From Saliphagus infecundisoli (GTDB lineage Archaea > Halobacteriota > Halobacteria > Halobacteriales > Natrialbaceae), in NCBI RefSeq assembly GCF_020177375.1, contig NZ_JAIWHV010000001.1, positions 62,001 to 126,000 on the forward strand: a DNA stretch of 64,000 nt. Reading direction: 5' to 3'. Of this stretch, positions 17,387 to 26,079 are shown piece after piece (position 1 is the stretch's first letter; every line of letters begins with the position of its first letter). The notes beneath the pieces are model-generated. The model was not told the DNA's origin. It did not search any database and saw only the letters and a list, made by a program, of their open reading frames with translations. The position numbers and the translations under genes are program-made.

Positions 17387-18087
17387 GGCGAATCAGCCCA
17401 GTTGTACCGCATGACGAGGTCCTCCTCGTCGATCTCGGCGGCGAGCTTGTCGATCAGCTCGTCGCGAGGGAGGTCGCCGAACTCCTCTAGCTCGTAGGGT
17501 TTGACGACGACGGGCGAGGTCTCGCCGTTTGCGACCCGCTCCTGGAGCTTCGCGACGCCGTAGATAAGCGCCTCGGGGCGGGGCGGACAGCCGGGGACGT
17601 GGATGTCGACTGGGATGATCTCTTCTGCGCCTTTGACGACGTTGTACCCCTCCTGGAAGGGGCCCCCGGAGATCGTACACGAGCCCATGCCGACGACGAA
17701 CTTGGGCTCGGGCATCTGGTCGTAGACGCGCTTCATGCGGGGGCCGAACTTCGAGACGATGGTGCCGGGGACGATGATGACGTCGGCCTGGCGGGGGGAG
17801 GCCCGCGGGACGCCCGCGCCGAAGCGATCCAGATCGTGTTTGATCGCGTAGGTGTGCATCATCTCGATGCTACAGCAGGCGATCCCGAACTGCAGCATGA
17901 ACATCGAGGAGCCCCGGACCCAGTTCATGAACTTGTCGAACTTGGTGAGGATAAACGGCGTCGAGCCGAACGCCTCCCGGAGCCTCGAGTTGAAGCGGTC
18001 GTCGACCCCCTCGCCCATGCGCGAGTCGCGGGTGTCCGTGGAGGGGGCGGTGCTGTCGTGGATCGCTTGGCGTGGTTGGTTACTCAT
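17383..18087 (-). CDS. nuoB: NADH-quinone oxidoreductase-like subunit B
   Basis: A 234-residue protein that carries the N2-type [4Fe-4S] cluster, the last electron carrier before quinone. The ligands are visible as the tandem Cys71-Cys72 (IACCSIEMM), Cys137 (GMGSCTISGG) and Cys167 (VPGCPPRPEA). The N-terminal 30 residues are a polar extension. The gene overlaps nuoA by eight bases and nuoCD by four. Confidence 0.95.
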   Translation of the reverse strand: MSNQPRQAIHDSTAPSTDTRDSRMGEGVDDRFNSRLREAFGSTPFILTKFDKFMNWVRGSSMFMLQFGIACCSIEMMHTYAIKHDLDRFGAGVPRASPRQADVIIVPGTIVSKFGPRMKRVYDQMPEPKFVVGMGSCTISGGPFQEGYNVVKGAEEIIPVDIHVPGCPPRPEALIYGVAKLQERVANGETSPVVVKPYELEEFGDLPRDELIDKLAAEIDEEDLVMRYNWADSP

Positions 18088-18505
18088 GGTCGATCGGTCT
18101 GCGGTCGTAGTCGGTCCGTCTGCGGGCCGCGCGGGTCCACTCCACTGCGCCGTTTCGCCACGCCCACGCGAGTCCGACGAGCAGGATGGCGACGAACAAC
18201 AACATCGGCCCGAGCGCGCTCACGAGCGAGATGTCCGGCGAGTCGAGGGCGGCCCGATAGACGACGGCCCACGGGAACAGCAGTACGGTCTCGATGTCGA
18301 AGACGAGAAAGAGAAGCGCGACCATGTAGTACTGGATGTTAAAGCGGATGCGGGTCCCGCCGGTGGGGACCTCGCCGCTCTCGTAGGTGGCCCGCTTGCT
18401 CGTCTCGGGGACACTCGGCCGGAGGAGGTACGACACCGCCATCATGCTAAGCGGGATCAGCAGTCCAACGAGCGCCAGTGCCCCGATGGCTATCCATTCG
18501 TTCAT
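18080..18505 (-). CDS. nuoA: NADH-quinone oxidoreductase-like subunit A
   Basis: A 141-residue, three-span membrane subunit and first gene of the operon. It shows the conserved YESGEVPTGGTRIRFNIQYY (about residues 49-68) and FLVFDIETVLLFPWA (about 74-88). A longer frame would add ten residues, but the ATG at 18505 is preferred: it has normal length and fits the TATA box at 18535-18546. Confidence 0.94.
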   Translation of the reverse strand: MNEWIAIGALALVGLLIPLSMMAVSYLLRPSVPETSKRATYESGEVPTGGTRIRFNIQYYMVALLFLVFDIETVLLFPWAVVYRAALDSPDISLVSALGPMLLFVAILLVGLAWAWRNGAVEWTRAARRRTDYDRRPIDHE

Positions 18506-18534
18506 CGCGGTAACGTTCGGGCGTTGGAAACGCA

Positions 18535-18546
18535 CCCATATAAGGG
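18535..18546 (-). promoter_or_regulatory. TATA box of the nuo operon
   Basis: CCCTTATATGGG on the minus strand is an AT-rich island in GC-rich surroundings, centred about 35 bases before the nuoA ATG. Expected transcription start is about 10 bases before the start codon. No gene is seen between this box and purE's end at 18616, so it is the likely sole promoter for the 11 genes. Confidence 0.6.
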
Positions 18547-18615
18547 TGATTCTTCGCTCGCCGGCCGTTTTCGACCGACTGCGAGAGAATCGTCGGGAGC
18601 GACGGTCGGCGCCGG

Positions 18616-19245
18616 CTACTCCCGCTCGTAGTCGGCGACGCCGCCGTCGTGGAGCCGGCGGGAGGCCTCGCCGACCTCCCCTCTGAGACGGTCGTGGTAG
18701 GCGACCAGCCGGCGGCGGAGGTCGTCGTGTTCGCGCGCGAGGATCTGGGCAGCCGAGAGCGCGGCGTTGAACGACTTGCCCGCGTCGACCGCCGTCAGCG
18801 GCGCGCCCTGGGGCATCCCGATGACGCTGTCGACGGACTTCTCCTGGACGGGGACGCCGATCACCGGCAGGGGGTAGGCGATCGAGGCGGTCATGTTCGG
18901 GAGGTCGGCGGACTTCCCGCCCGCGCCCGCGATGATCACGTCAATCCCCCGCGCTTCGGCGGTCTCGGCGTAGGCGGCCATCAGGTCCGGGGTCCGGTGG
19001 GCGGAGGTGACGTACGTTTCGAACGTAAAGCGGTTTTCGGGTGGGTCCTCGAAGTCGGTCTGTTCGGCGAAGCCCAGCTCCGAGACGAGTGCGTCGTAGG
19101 CGCCCGGCCGGTCGCCGCCGGTCAGCATCGTCTCGAGGTCGGAGTCGCTGCCCATCACGATCCCGACGTCGGGGGTCTCCGCGGCGGGGCGGTCCCCGCC
19201 CGCCTCGTCGTGAAGCCGGTCGATCAACTCCTGAACTGCGGTCAT
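18616..19245 (-). CDS. purE: N5-carboxyaminoimidazole ribonucleotide mutase (PurE)
   Basis: A 209-residue cytosolic enzyme of purine synthesis that converts N5-CAIR to CAIR. Motifs are GIVMGSDSDLETM (28-40), SAHRTPDLM, GAGGKSADLPNMTAS and GMPQGAPLTAVD. The insertion of about 25 residues between the first motif and the SAHR motif makes it longer than the usual 160. The start at 19245 is chosen because upstream in-frame residues do not resemble the family. It is grouped with purK, which makes N5-CAIR, with one small membrane gene between. Confidence 0.93.
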   Translation of the reverse strand: MTAVQELIDRLHDEAGGDRPAAETPDVGIVMGSDSDLETMLTGGDRPGAYDALVSELGFAEQTDFEDPPENRFTFETYVTSAHRTPDLMAAYAETAEARGIDVIIAGAGGKSADLPNMTASIAYPLPVIGVPVQEKSVDSVIGMPQGAPLTAVDAGKSFNAALSAAQILAREHDDLRRRLVAYHDRLRGEVGEASRRLHDGGVADYERE

Positions 19246-19313
19246 GGACGCGGGTTGTGCGCCAGTTACAAAGAAGGGGGCGGGTTCGACTCGAGCCGAC
19301 TCGTCAGTCCGCC

Positions 19314-19547
19314 TCACTCGGCCCGCCGCTTCGAGGAGGCCTTCAGGAGGACGAACAGGCCGAAGACGGTCCCGAACAGCCAGACCGGATCGGAAAAGAG
19401 GTCGGCGAGGAACGGCCCGGGGGACCGTCCGAGCGCAAGCGCGATCGCCGCGCCGCCCGCGACGAGGACGGCGAGGTAGCCGGCAGCGAGGACGACGACA
19501 TCGCGGTCGATCGAACTGTCGTCCTCGCGGTCGGCGCGTTCCCTCAT
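19314..19547 (-). CDS. Small two-span membrane protein, unknown function
   Basis: A 77-residue protein with a charged N-terminus (MRERADREDDSS), a first span VVVLAAGYLAVLVAGGAAIA, a short loop, a second span WLFGTVFGLFVLLKAS, and a basic tail KRRAE. It lies 4 bases after purK and 68 bases before purE on the same strand, so it is probably cotranscribed with them. I do not recognise the family, and the setting between purine genes need not reflect function. Confidence 0.65.
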   Translation of the reverse strand: MRERADREDDSSIDRDVVVLAAGYLAVLVAGGAAIALALGRSPGPFLADLFSDPVWLFGTVFGLFVLLKASSKRRAE

Positions 19548-19551
19548 TGCC

Positions 19552-20700
19552 TCACTCGAAGGTCACCGCGTCCCGGAGTTCGCGGGCGGTCTCGAGTGCG
19601 TCCTCGACCTCCTCATCGGTGACGGCGACGTGGCCCATCTTCCGCAGCGGCCGGGCCTCGCGCTTGCCGTACCAGTGGAGGTCGGCCGTGGGGGTCTCGA
19701 GGATCCGGCCGATCCCCGAGAGCGCGGCCGGCCGCGGCTCGGAGACGTCGCCCAGCAGGTTGGTGGTGACCGTCGGCGAGCGGAGTTCGGTCGAGCCCAG
19801 CGGCCAGCCGAGAACGGCGCGAACGTGTTGCTCGAACTGCGAGCTTCGAGCGCCCTCGATCGTCCAGTGGCCCGAGTTGTGCGGGCGGGGTGCGATCTCG
19901 TTGAGCAGTATTTCGCCGTTGCTCGTTTCAAACAACTCGATCCCGTACACGCCCCGCCCCTCCATTACGGAGAGAACGTCCCCCGAGACCTCGCGGGCGC
20001 GTTCACGAATACGATCGTCAGTCCGCGCGGGAACGATCGTCTCCCGGAGGATCTCCTCGCGGTGGACGTTCTCGCCGATCGGGAACGCGGCGGTCTCGCC
20101 GTCGCCCTTGACCGCGATCACCGACAGCTCGCGCTCGAACTCGACGAACGACTCGACCATCGCCGGGCCGGCGACCGACTCGAGGGCCTCGGCTGCCTCG
20201 TTGGGCCCCTCGACGGGGACGTTCCCGCGGCCGTCGTAGCCCCCAGTTCGTGCCTTGAGCATCACCGGCGCGCCGTAGGCCTCGATCGCGTCGCGGATAT
20301 CGTCGGCGTCCTCGACCGCCCGGAACGGCGGCACCGGGATCCCGCCCTCCTCGAGTTCCCGCTTCTGGACGAGTTTGTCGTGGATCGTCTCGAGCGTGGC
20401 GGGCTTCGGATGGACCGGCGTCCCCGTCTCCTCGCTGACCTCCGATAGCACCCGTTGGTCGGCGAGTTCGATCTCGAAGGTGAGCACGTCGGATAGTTCG
20501 GCGAGGTCGGCGATCGCCGCCCGGTCGTCGAACTCGGCGACGATCTGGTCGCGGGCGACCGCCCCAGCGGGCGCGTCCGGCGTCGGGTCGAGGACGACCA
20601 GTTCGACCCCGAGCGGGGCGGCGGCCTCGGCGAGCATCCGGCCCAGTTGGCCCCCGCCGACGACGCCGACAGTCGGTCCCGGCGTCCGTAACGTCGTCAT
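19552..20700 (-). CDS. purK: 5-(carboxyamino)imidazole ribonucleotide synthase (PurK)
   Basis: A 382-residue ATP-grasp enzyme that carboxylates aminoimidazole ribonucleotide using bicarbonate and ATP. The N-terminal domain has VGVVGGGQLGRMLAEAA. The central ATP-grasp contains LKARTGGYDGRGN (the PurK Gly-rich loop), and NEIAPRPHNSGHWTIEGA (about residues 275-292) is the C-terminal signature. A much longer open frame exists upstream, but the ATG at 20700 gives the family start. purE follows downstream. Confidence 0.94.
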   Translation of the reverse strand: MTTLRTPGPTVGVVGGGQLGRMLAEAAAPLGVELVVLDPTPDAPAGAVARDQIVAEFDDRAAIADLAELSDVLTFEIELADQRVLSEVSEETGTPVHPKPATLETIHDKLVQKRELEEGGIPVPPFRAVEDADDIRDAIEAYGAPVMLKARTGGYDGRGNVPVEGPNEAAEALESVAGPAMVESFVEFERELSVIAVKGDGETAAFPIGENVHREEILRETIVPARTDDRIRERAREVSGDVLSVMEGRGVYGIELFETSNGEILLNEIAPRPHNSGHWTIEGARSSQFEQHVRAVLGWPLGSTELRSPTVTTNLLGDVSEPRPAALSGIGRILETPTADLHWYGKREARPLRKMGHVAVTDEEVEDALETARELRDAVTFE

Positions 20701-20725
20701 GCGCGGCGCTTTCCCTTGCCGGAGG

Positions 20726-22588
20726 TTAAGGGTTCCCGTTCCCGCCGGTTTCGCTCGCTGCCGGGGTCCACTCGCCGGCGGGGTCGGCGTGGGCACGGAC
20801 GGCGTCCTCTCGGAGGTAGAAGACGGTCTCGTCGCCGGGACTGCGCATCTCGACGGTCGTCCGGACGTAGCCCGCCATCGCCGGCAGCTCGCCGGCGCGG
20901 TCGGCGCGGATGACGACGGCGGCCGGCTCCTCGGCGAGCAGGGCGTCGAGTTCCTCCCGATCGTGGGCGCTCGCCGGCTCGGCGCCCGAACGCTCAACGT
21001 ACCACGGCAGCGGGAGCCGCGAGTACCAGTTCCCGTTGTCCTCGACCTTGACGGGGCCGTCCTCGCCCTCCGTCCAGCGGTCGCCGACGGGCGGGCGGTG
21101 GGCCGCGCTCTCGTTGTCGATGGCGTACTCGCCGTAGTAGACGATCGGGCCGCCGGTCTCTTCGAGGACCGCCTCGAGATCCACCAGGGGCGCCCGCAAC
21201 TCCTGGTTCGGCTGGGCGTACTGGACGACGTGATCGCCGTCGGTCCGGGTGTTCGTCGGGTCGAAGGCCGTGGCGCCGACGACGGCGACCGTCGAGGAGA
21301 GGAGGAGGACGACGACGGCGACCGCGAGGGCGGCGTCAATACCGGCCCGCCTTCCGCCGGTTCCGGCCCGGAGATCGCGGGCCGCGTCGAGGCCCGTCTC
21401 CAGAATCCAGCCGAGCGCGACGCCCGCGGGGATCGCGAGGGGGACGAGGACGTGGACGAGCGCCCAGGTCGCCCAGATGTCCATCGCGAGCGCGTAGCCG
21501 GGCAGGCTGACGAGTCCCCAGTAGGCAAACCCCATCACGATCGGCCGCGGGCGGTCGGCGAAATAGCGCTCGCCCAGCGTCCCGGCGACCGCGAGGACGC
21601 TGATCGCTGGCGCGTACTCGACGAGCGCCCCGAGAAAGCGGGGCAGATAGTCCGTGAGTCGCTCGACGATCGACTCCTCCCCGGACTTGCCGCCCCAGTC
21701 GGCGATCCCGCTCCAGAAGTCCGACAGGGCCCGCTCCGTGACCGCCGGGAGGAGACCGGGGCGAGAAGCGAGGCGTTCGAACCCGATGCCGGTTCCGGCC
21801 GTGCGGGGTGCGTAGAAGACGACGAGGACGGCGACGAACAGCGCCGTCGCCAGCAGGAGGTGGCCGGCGTAGCACCCGGCCCGTCGGCGGGCCTCGGCCG
21901 ACCGGATGCGATCGCGTGCACGGGCGAACCGATCCCGGAGGAGGGCCCGCGTCGGCCGGGCGGCGTCCGGTCGGAAGAGCGCGGTGTCGAGTAAGAGCGC
22001 GCCGGCGCCGAGCCAGCAGACGACGTAGACGACGGCGTTCTCCTTGGTCGTGAACCCCAGCCCCGAACAGAGGGCCGCGGCGTAGAGGTAGCGCGTCCGT
22101 CCCGTGACCGACAGCCGCACCGCCATCCCGAGCGCGAACAGCATGAACGTCGCCACCAGCACGTCGTTTCGCATGAACCGCGAGTAGTAGACGAGGATCG
22201 GGGACGCGGCCAGCAGCGCGCCGACCGAGACGACCTCGAGGGGACGGAGATGGTCACGAAAGAGCCAGGCCGCGAGGGGAAGGAGGCCGCCGACGCCTGC
22301 GACCACCAGCCGCATCGCGAAGTCGGTCGGGCCGAGGAGGGCGAACACGAGGTCGTTGACGTGAATCAGGAACGGGCCGTGGACGATCGGGCGGTACTCC
22401 CAGAGCCCCGTCGCGCCGTACCGAAGGATATCGTAGCCGACACGACCCTCGTCCCAGTGAGCGACGCGCTCGCCGAGGAAGGCGAGGCGGACGGCCACCG
22501 CGAGGGCGGCGATCGCGAGCAGGGCGGGGAGGGTGTGGTCGTTGCGCGAGCCACGCGCCATCGTCCGTGCGTTCGCCGAGAGGGTCAA
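20726..22588 (-). CDS. Agl23-type flippase activity-associated membrane protein (TIGR03663 family)
   Basis: A 620-residue polytopic membrane protein with 10-12 spans and a soluble C-terminal domain of about 170 residues. The first outside loop has HWDEGRVGYDILRYG, which matches the acidic loop of GT-C/PMT-like glycosyltransferases, and the sequence as a whole has the layout of haloarchaeal TIGR03663 proteins. Members are linked to lipid-linked glycan handling in protein N-glycosylation; catalytic activity is not shown by the sequence. An internal ATG at 22561 is an alternative start. It is divergent from ribH and lies upstream of purK on the same strand. Confidence 0.8.
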   Translation of the reverse strand: MTLSANARTMARGSRNDHTLPALLAIAALAVAVRLAFLGERVAHWDEGRVGYDILRYGATGLWEYRPIVHGPFLIHVNDLVFALLGPTDFAMRLVVAGVGGLLPLAAWLFRDHLRPLEVVSVGALLAASPILVYYSRFMRNDVLVATFMLFALGMAVRLSVTGRTRYLYAAALCSGLGFTTKENAVVYVVCWLGAGALLLDTALFRPDAARPTRALLRDRFARARDRIRSAEARRRAGCYAGHLLLATALFVAVLVVFYAPRTAGTGIGFERLASRPGLLPAVTERALSDFWSGIADWGGKSGEESIVERLTDYLPRFLGALVEYAPAISVLAVAGTLGERYFADRPRPIVMGFAYWGLVSLPGYALAMDIWATWALVHVLVPLAIPAGVALGWILETGLDAARDLRAGTGGRRAGIDAALAVAVVVLLLSSTVAVVGATAFDPTNTRTDGDHVVQYAQPNQELRAPLVDLEAVLEETGGPIVYYGEYAIDNESAAHRPPVGDRWTEGEDGPVKVEDNGNWYSRLPLPWYVERSGAEPASAHDREELDALLAEEPAAVVIRADRAGELPAMAGYVRTTVEMRSPGDETVFYLREDAVRAHADPAGEWTPAASETGGNGNP

Positions 22589-22662
22589 ACGTGTTGTGTT
22601 CCCGATCGACCGCCGGAGCCGAGAGCGGTAGCTCTTTCATGCCCCCACGCGACGCTGGCGAC

Positions 22663-23073
22663 ATGCCCACGCTCGGCCTGGTGGTCGCCCGGTTCAACCG
22701 GTCGGTCACCGAGGAGATGGAAGAGCGGGCCCGCGAGGCCGCCGCCGATGCGGGCGCGGCGGTCGAGGAGACCGTCGCGGTCCCCGGCGTCTACGACGCG
22801 CCGCTCGCGGCCGACCGGCTGGCCCGCCGGGAGTCGATCGACGCGGTCGCCGTCGTCGGCGCCGTCGTCACCGGCGACACCGACCACGACCGGGTGATCG
22901 CCGACAGCACGGCGACCAGACTCTCCGACGTCTCCATCGAGCGTGACACGCCCGTCACCCTCGGCGTCACCGGTCCCGGCATGTCCGGCGCCGAGGCCCG
23001 CGAACGAATCGAGAAAGGCGGCGAGGCCGTCGAGAGCGCCCTCGCCCTCGTCGCCGAGTTGCCCGACCCCTGA
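22663..23073 (+). CDS. ribH: 6,7-dimethyl-8-ribityllumazine synthase
   Basis: A 136-residue enzyme of riboflavin synthesis that condenses the pyrimidine and butanone-phosphate precursors. Family features are VVARFNRSVTEEM at the start (the phosphate and pyrimidine site), VPGVYDAPLAADRLARRE, GAVVTGDTDHDRVIAD with the conserved His, and the late GPGMSGAEARERI. The ATG at 22663 is preferred over one at 22639, as the intervening PPRDAGD does not fit. Only one base separates its stop from the aminotransferase start, so the two are coupled. Confidence 0.9.
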   Translation: MPTLGLVVARFNRSVTEEMEERAREAAADAGAAVEETVAVPGVYDAPLAADRLARRESIDAVAVVGAVVTGDTDHDRVIADSTATRLSDVSIERDTPVTLGVTGPGMSGAEARERIEKGGEAVESALALVAELPDP

Positions 23074-23074
23074 T

Positions 23075-24223
23075 ATGACCATGGAATTCACCGACCGCCT
23101 GACCCGAGTCGAACCGTCCGCAACGCTCGCCGTCTCCGCGCTCGCGACCGAACTCGAGGCCGACGGCGCCGACGTCGTCGATCTCTCGGTCGGCGAGCCC
23201 GACTTCCCGACGCCCGAGACCGTCGTCGAGGCGGGGAAAGCGGCGATGGACGCCGGCCACACCGGCTACACCACCTCCGCGGGCATCCTCGAACTCCGCG
23301 AGGCGATTTCGGAAAAACTCGCCGACGACGGCCTCGATCACGGCCCCGAGGAGATCATCGTCACGCCCGGCGCCAAACAGGCGCTCTACGAGATCGTCCA
23401 GGCACTGATCGCCGACGGCGACGAAGTGACGCTGCTGGATCCCGCCTGGGTCTCCTATGAGGCGATGGTCGAGATGGCCGGCGGCTCGCTCTCGCGGGTC
23501 GACCTCTCCGAACACGATTTCCGGCTCGAACCCGCCCTGGAGGACCTCGCGGACGCGGTCTCCGACGATACCGAACTCCTGATCGTCAACTCGCCGTCGA
23601 ACCCCACCGGCGCGGTGTACTCCGACGCGGCCCTGGAGGGCGTCCGGGACCTCGCAGTCGAACACGACGTCACGGTCATCAGCGACGAGATCTACAAGGA
23701 GATCACCTACGGCGTCGAGCCGACGAGCCTCGGCACGCTAGAGGGGATGGCCGACCGGACCATCACCGTCAACGGCTTCTCGAAGGCGTACTCGATGACC
23801 GGCTGGCGCCTTGGCTACTTCGCCGGTCCCGAAGCGCTGATCGACCAGGCGGGCAAACTCCACAGCCACTCGGTCTCCTCGGCGGTGAACTTCGTCCAGC
23901 ACGCCGGGATCGAGGCCCTGGAGAACACCGACGACGCCGTCGCGGAGATGGTCGAGGCCTTCGAGGACCGTCGGGACCTCGTCGTCTCCCTGTTAGAGGA
24001 GGAGGGAGTGGACGTCGCCGTCCCCGACGGGGCGTTCTACATGATGCTCCCGGTCGAGGAGGACGACCAGGCGTGGTGCGAGAACGCCTTAGAGGACACC
24101 CACGTCGCGACCGTTCCCGGCAGCGCCTTCGGCACGCCCGGCTACGCCCGGATCTCCTACGCCGCGAGCGAGGACCGTCTCAGAGAGGGGATCGAACGCC
24201 TCGCCGACGGCGGCTACCTGTAG
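23075..24223 (+). CDS. Class I/II pyridoxal-phosphate aminotransferase (aspartate-type)
   Basis: A 382-residue PLP enzyme. The Schiff-base lysine is Lys237 in NGFSKAYSMTGWRLGY. Other markers are GEPDFPTP (40-47), SNPTG (175-179), Asp204 in SDEIYKE, and a C-terminal Arg in GYARISYA, which binds the substrate carboxylate. This is the fold-type I, subgroup I-gamma aspartate/aromatic aminotransferase layout; the exact amino donor cannot be fixed. It follows ribH in the TGATATG junction. An ATG two codons later is the alternative start. Confidence 0.9.
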   Translation: MTMEFTDRLTRVEPSATLAVSALATELEADGADVVDLSVGEPDFPTPETVVEAGKAAMDAGHTGYTTSAGILELREAISEKLADDGLDHGPEEIIVTPGAKQALYEIVQALIADGDEVTLLDPAWVSYEAMVEMAGGSLSRVDLSEHDFRLEPALEDLADAVSDDTELLIVNSPSNPTGAVYSDAALEGVRDLAVEHDVTVISDEIYKEITYGVEPTSLGTLEGMADRTITVNGFSKAYSMTGWRLGYFAGPEALIDQAGKLHSHSVSSAVNFVQHAGIEALENTDDAVAEMVEAFEDRRDLVVSLLEEEGVDVAVPDGAFYMMLPVEEDDQAWCENALEDTHVATVPGSAFGTPGYARISYAASEDRLREGIERLADGGYL

Positions 24224-24255
24224 GCTATTTCCCGCCGGCTCCCCACTCTCGAGAC

Positions 24256-24543
24256 ATGGCACCCGAGGAGTCCGAGGAATCCGTTCGCGTCTGGCTCGTC
24301 GAGCGGACCTACTCCGACGACGAACAGAACATGATTATCCTCACCTACGCGACGACCGACGGCGAGCGCTACTTCCGGAAGGAGCGGGCGCTCACCTCGT
24401 TTACCGACGTCCGGGACACGACCGCCGCCGTTCTCGCCGACCCCGGCGATCTCGGGAGCGTGGACGACCCCGACCTCGAAGCGCGGTACGCCGCCGAGGC
24501 CGAACGGATGGCCGAGGCCCACGATCCCGATGACGTCATCTAA
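24256..24543 (+). CDS. Small conserved haloarchaeal protein, unknown function
   Basis: A 95-residue acidic protein with a beta-strand core, VRVWLVERTYSDDEQNMII and TTDGERYFRKERALTSF, followed by an Asp/Glu-rich helical C-terminus. No membrane span, metal motif or catalytic motif is visible. It starts 32 bases after the aminotransferase on the same strand and may be cotranscribed. I do not recognise a named family. Confidence 0.7.
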   Translation: MAPEESEESVRVWLVERTYSDDEQNMIILTYATTDGERYFRKERALTSFTDVRDTTAAVLADPGDLGSVDDPDLEARYAAEAERMAEAHDPDDVI

Positions 24544-24554
24544 CCGAACCGCGT

Positions 24555-25148
24555 TCAGTTCCCCTGGATCGCGTCGATGACCATCGCCCCGACCACGACG
24601 GGATCGGTCGGAACCGAACCGGGGTCGTCGATCTCGATCTCGTACCGGTCGAGGATCGAGAACTCGCCCGTGATGGTGCCGACGGGATCGCCGTCCGGAT
24701 CGGTTATCTCGTACTCGTGGGCGATCCACTGGCCGAACGGGAGCACCGTCCGGCCCACGGTGACGAGGGCTCCACGCGAGTCGATCTCCGCGAGCAGGGA
24801 GCCGTCGTCGGGGTCGCGGATCCGCCAGGTGTCCTGCAGGAGCGAGAGGTCGTTGTCCAGGACGACGACGTCCTCCCCGGTCCGGCCGTCCGTCAGGAGG
24901 TAGTCGCCCGCGACGTCCCACGTCCCGCTGGCTTTCACGGTGGCGATCTCGTTCCCGCCGGTATCGACGAGCGGGAACTCCGATTCGTCCTGGTACATGT
25001 TGTATACGCCACTGAACAGGGTGTCGCCGGCGGCGTCACTGGCTTCGTACTCGGGCCGAAAGTTCTCGTCCTGTCCCGTCTGTTCGACCGTGTACCGGCT
25101 CCCTGAGAGATCGAGCGCACTGATCTCGTACTTCCGTTCAGGTGTCAT
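24555..25148 (-). CDS. LURP-one-related (tubby C-terminal-like) protein
   Basis: A 197-residue protein of repeated short strands: KYEISALDLSGSRYTVEQTG, then GEDVVVLDNDLSLLQDTWRI and GEFSILDRYEIEIDD. The pattern fits the LURP-one/tubby-like beta-barrel seen in phospholipid scramblase relatives. There is no signal sequence or membrane span, so it is cytosolic or membrane-peripheral. Function is unknown in archaea. The ATG at 25148 is chosen because the upstream in-frame codons lie within the promoter gap. It is convergent with the small gene at 24256. Confidence 0.65.
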   Translation of the reverse strand: MTPERKYEISALDLSGSRYTVEQTGQDENFRPEYEASDAAGDTLFSGVYNMYQDESEFPLVDTGGNEIATVKASGTWDVAGDYLLTDGRTGEDVVVLDNDLSLLQDTWRIRDPDDGSLLAEIDSRGALVTVGRTVLPFGQWIAHEYEITDPDGDPVGTITGEFSILDRYEIEIDDPGSVPTDPVVVGAMVIDAIQGN

Positions 25149-25257
25149 TTCCGGGTCGTTGGCGCGTGGGGCCCTTAATTTCATGCGAGTCGCGAGCCCG
25201 CCTCGCGGAGAGTACCGGGTGCCGGGAACCCGGTCGTCGCCGGGTTGGTCCGCTCTA

Positions 25258-25986
25258 CTAAAGCTTCGTCGCCGCCTCGAGTGCGGCCCCGATCGCCCGG
25301 CCGACGCCGTCGCTGGCTTCCTCGGGAAGTTCCGCCTCGTCGTCGCCGGTCCCCTTCTGGGTGCCCGCGACGAGGTTGCCGTCGGCCGCACAGATCGCCC
25401 CCGCCGCGAGCCCCCGGCGCCGGGCGAGCGTAAACAGCGCAGCGGCCTCCATCTCGACGGCGAGCAATCCCGCCTCCTCCCACGCGTCGAGCCCCGGCTC
25501 CCGCTCGAAGTAGAAGGCGTCGTCGGAGACGATCGGGCCGACGTGGGCGGGCCCGTCGCCGCCTTCGGCGGCCGAGACGAGCGCCGAGAGCACTCCGTGG
25601 TCGGGCACCGCGGGGAACTCGACGGGTTCGTATCTCCGGGTTGTGCCCTCCTGTTTTGCGGCGCCGGTCGCGACGACGAGGTCGCCGATCCCGACCTCTT
25701 CTTGGAGCGCCCCCGTCGTCCCGACGCGGATCGCGGTCTCGACGCCGGCGCGGGCGAGTTCCTCGATCGCGATCGTCGCCGAGGGACAGCCGATGCCTGT
25801 CGAACAGATCGAAAGCTCGCGGCCCTCGTAGTTCGCGTTGACCACCTTGTACTCGCGGTTTCGGGCGACGGTCTCGGCGTCCGTACAGCGGCCGGCGATG
25901 CGGTCGACGCGACCGGGGTCTCCCGGGAGGAGTACGAGGTCGTTGACGTCGCCGTCGTCGACCTGCAGGTGTGGCTGGGATGGCAT
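25258..25986 (-). CDS. Nucleoside phosphorylase (uridine/purine phosphorylase family)
   Basis: A 242-residue enzyme of the PNP/UDP family that splits nucleosides with phosphate into base and ribose-1-phosphate. Markers are GDPGR (22-26, phosphate), RVGTTGA (87-93, phosphate and ribose) and VEMEAA (177-182), which binds the ribose hydroxyls. The pattern resembles uridine phosphorylase more than 5'-methylthioadenosine phosphorylase, but base specificity is not certain from sequence. In haloarchaea such enzymes feed the pentose bisphosphate salvage route. A neighbouring PfkB-type kinase might act on a related sugar or nucleoside. Confidence 0.88.
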   Translation of the reverse strand: MPSQPHLQVDDGDVNDLVLLPGDPGRVDRIAGRCTDAETVARNREYKVVNANYEGRELSICSTGIGCPSATIAIEELARAGVETAIRVGTTGALQEEVGIGDLVVATGAAKQEGTTRRYEPVEFPAVPDHGVLSALVSAAEGGDGPAHVGPIVSDDAFYFEREPGLDAWEEAGLLAVEMEAAALFTLARRRGLAAGAICAADGNLVAGTQKGTGDDEAELPEEASDGVGRAIGAALEAATKL

Positions 25987-26079
25987 CGTCCTCCTCTGGG
26001 ACCTGTGGGTGAAAAACCCGCACGATCTCGGGCGATCCCGGGCGGTCCCGTTCGGTCTCGGCGTGGCTCGGAGTCCGTC

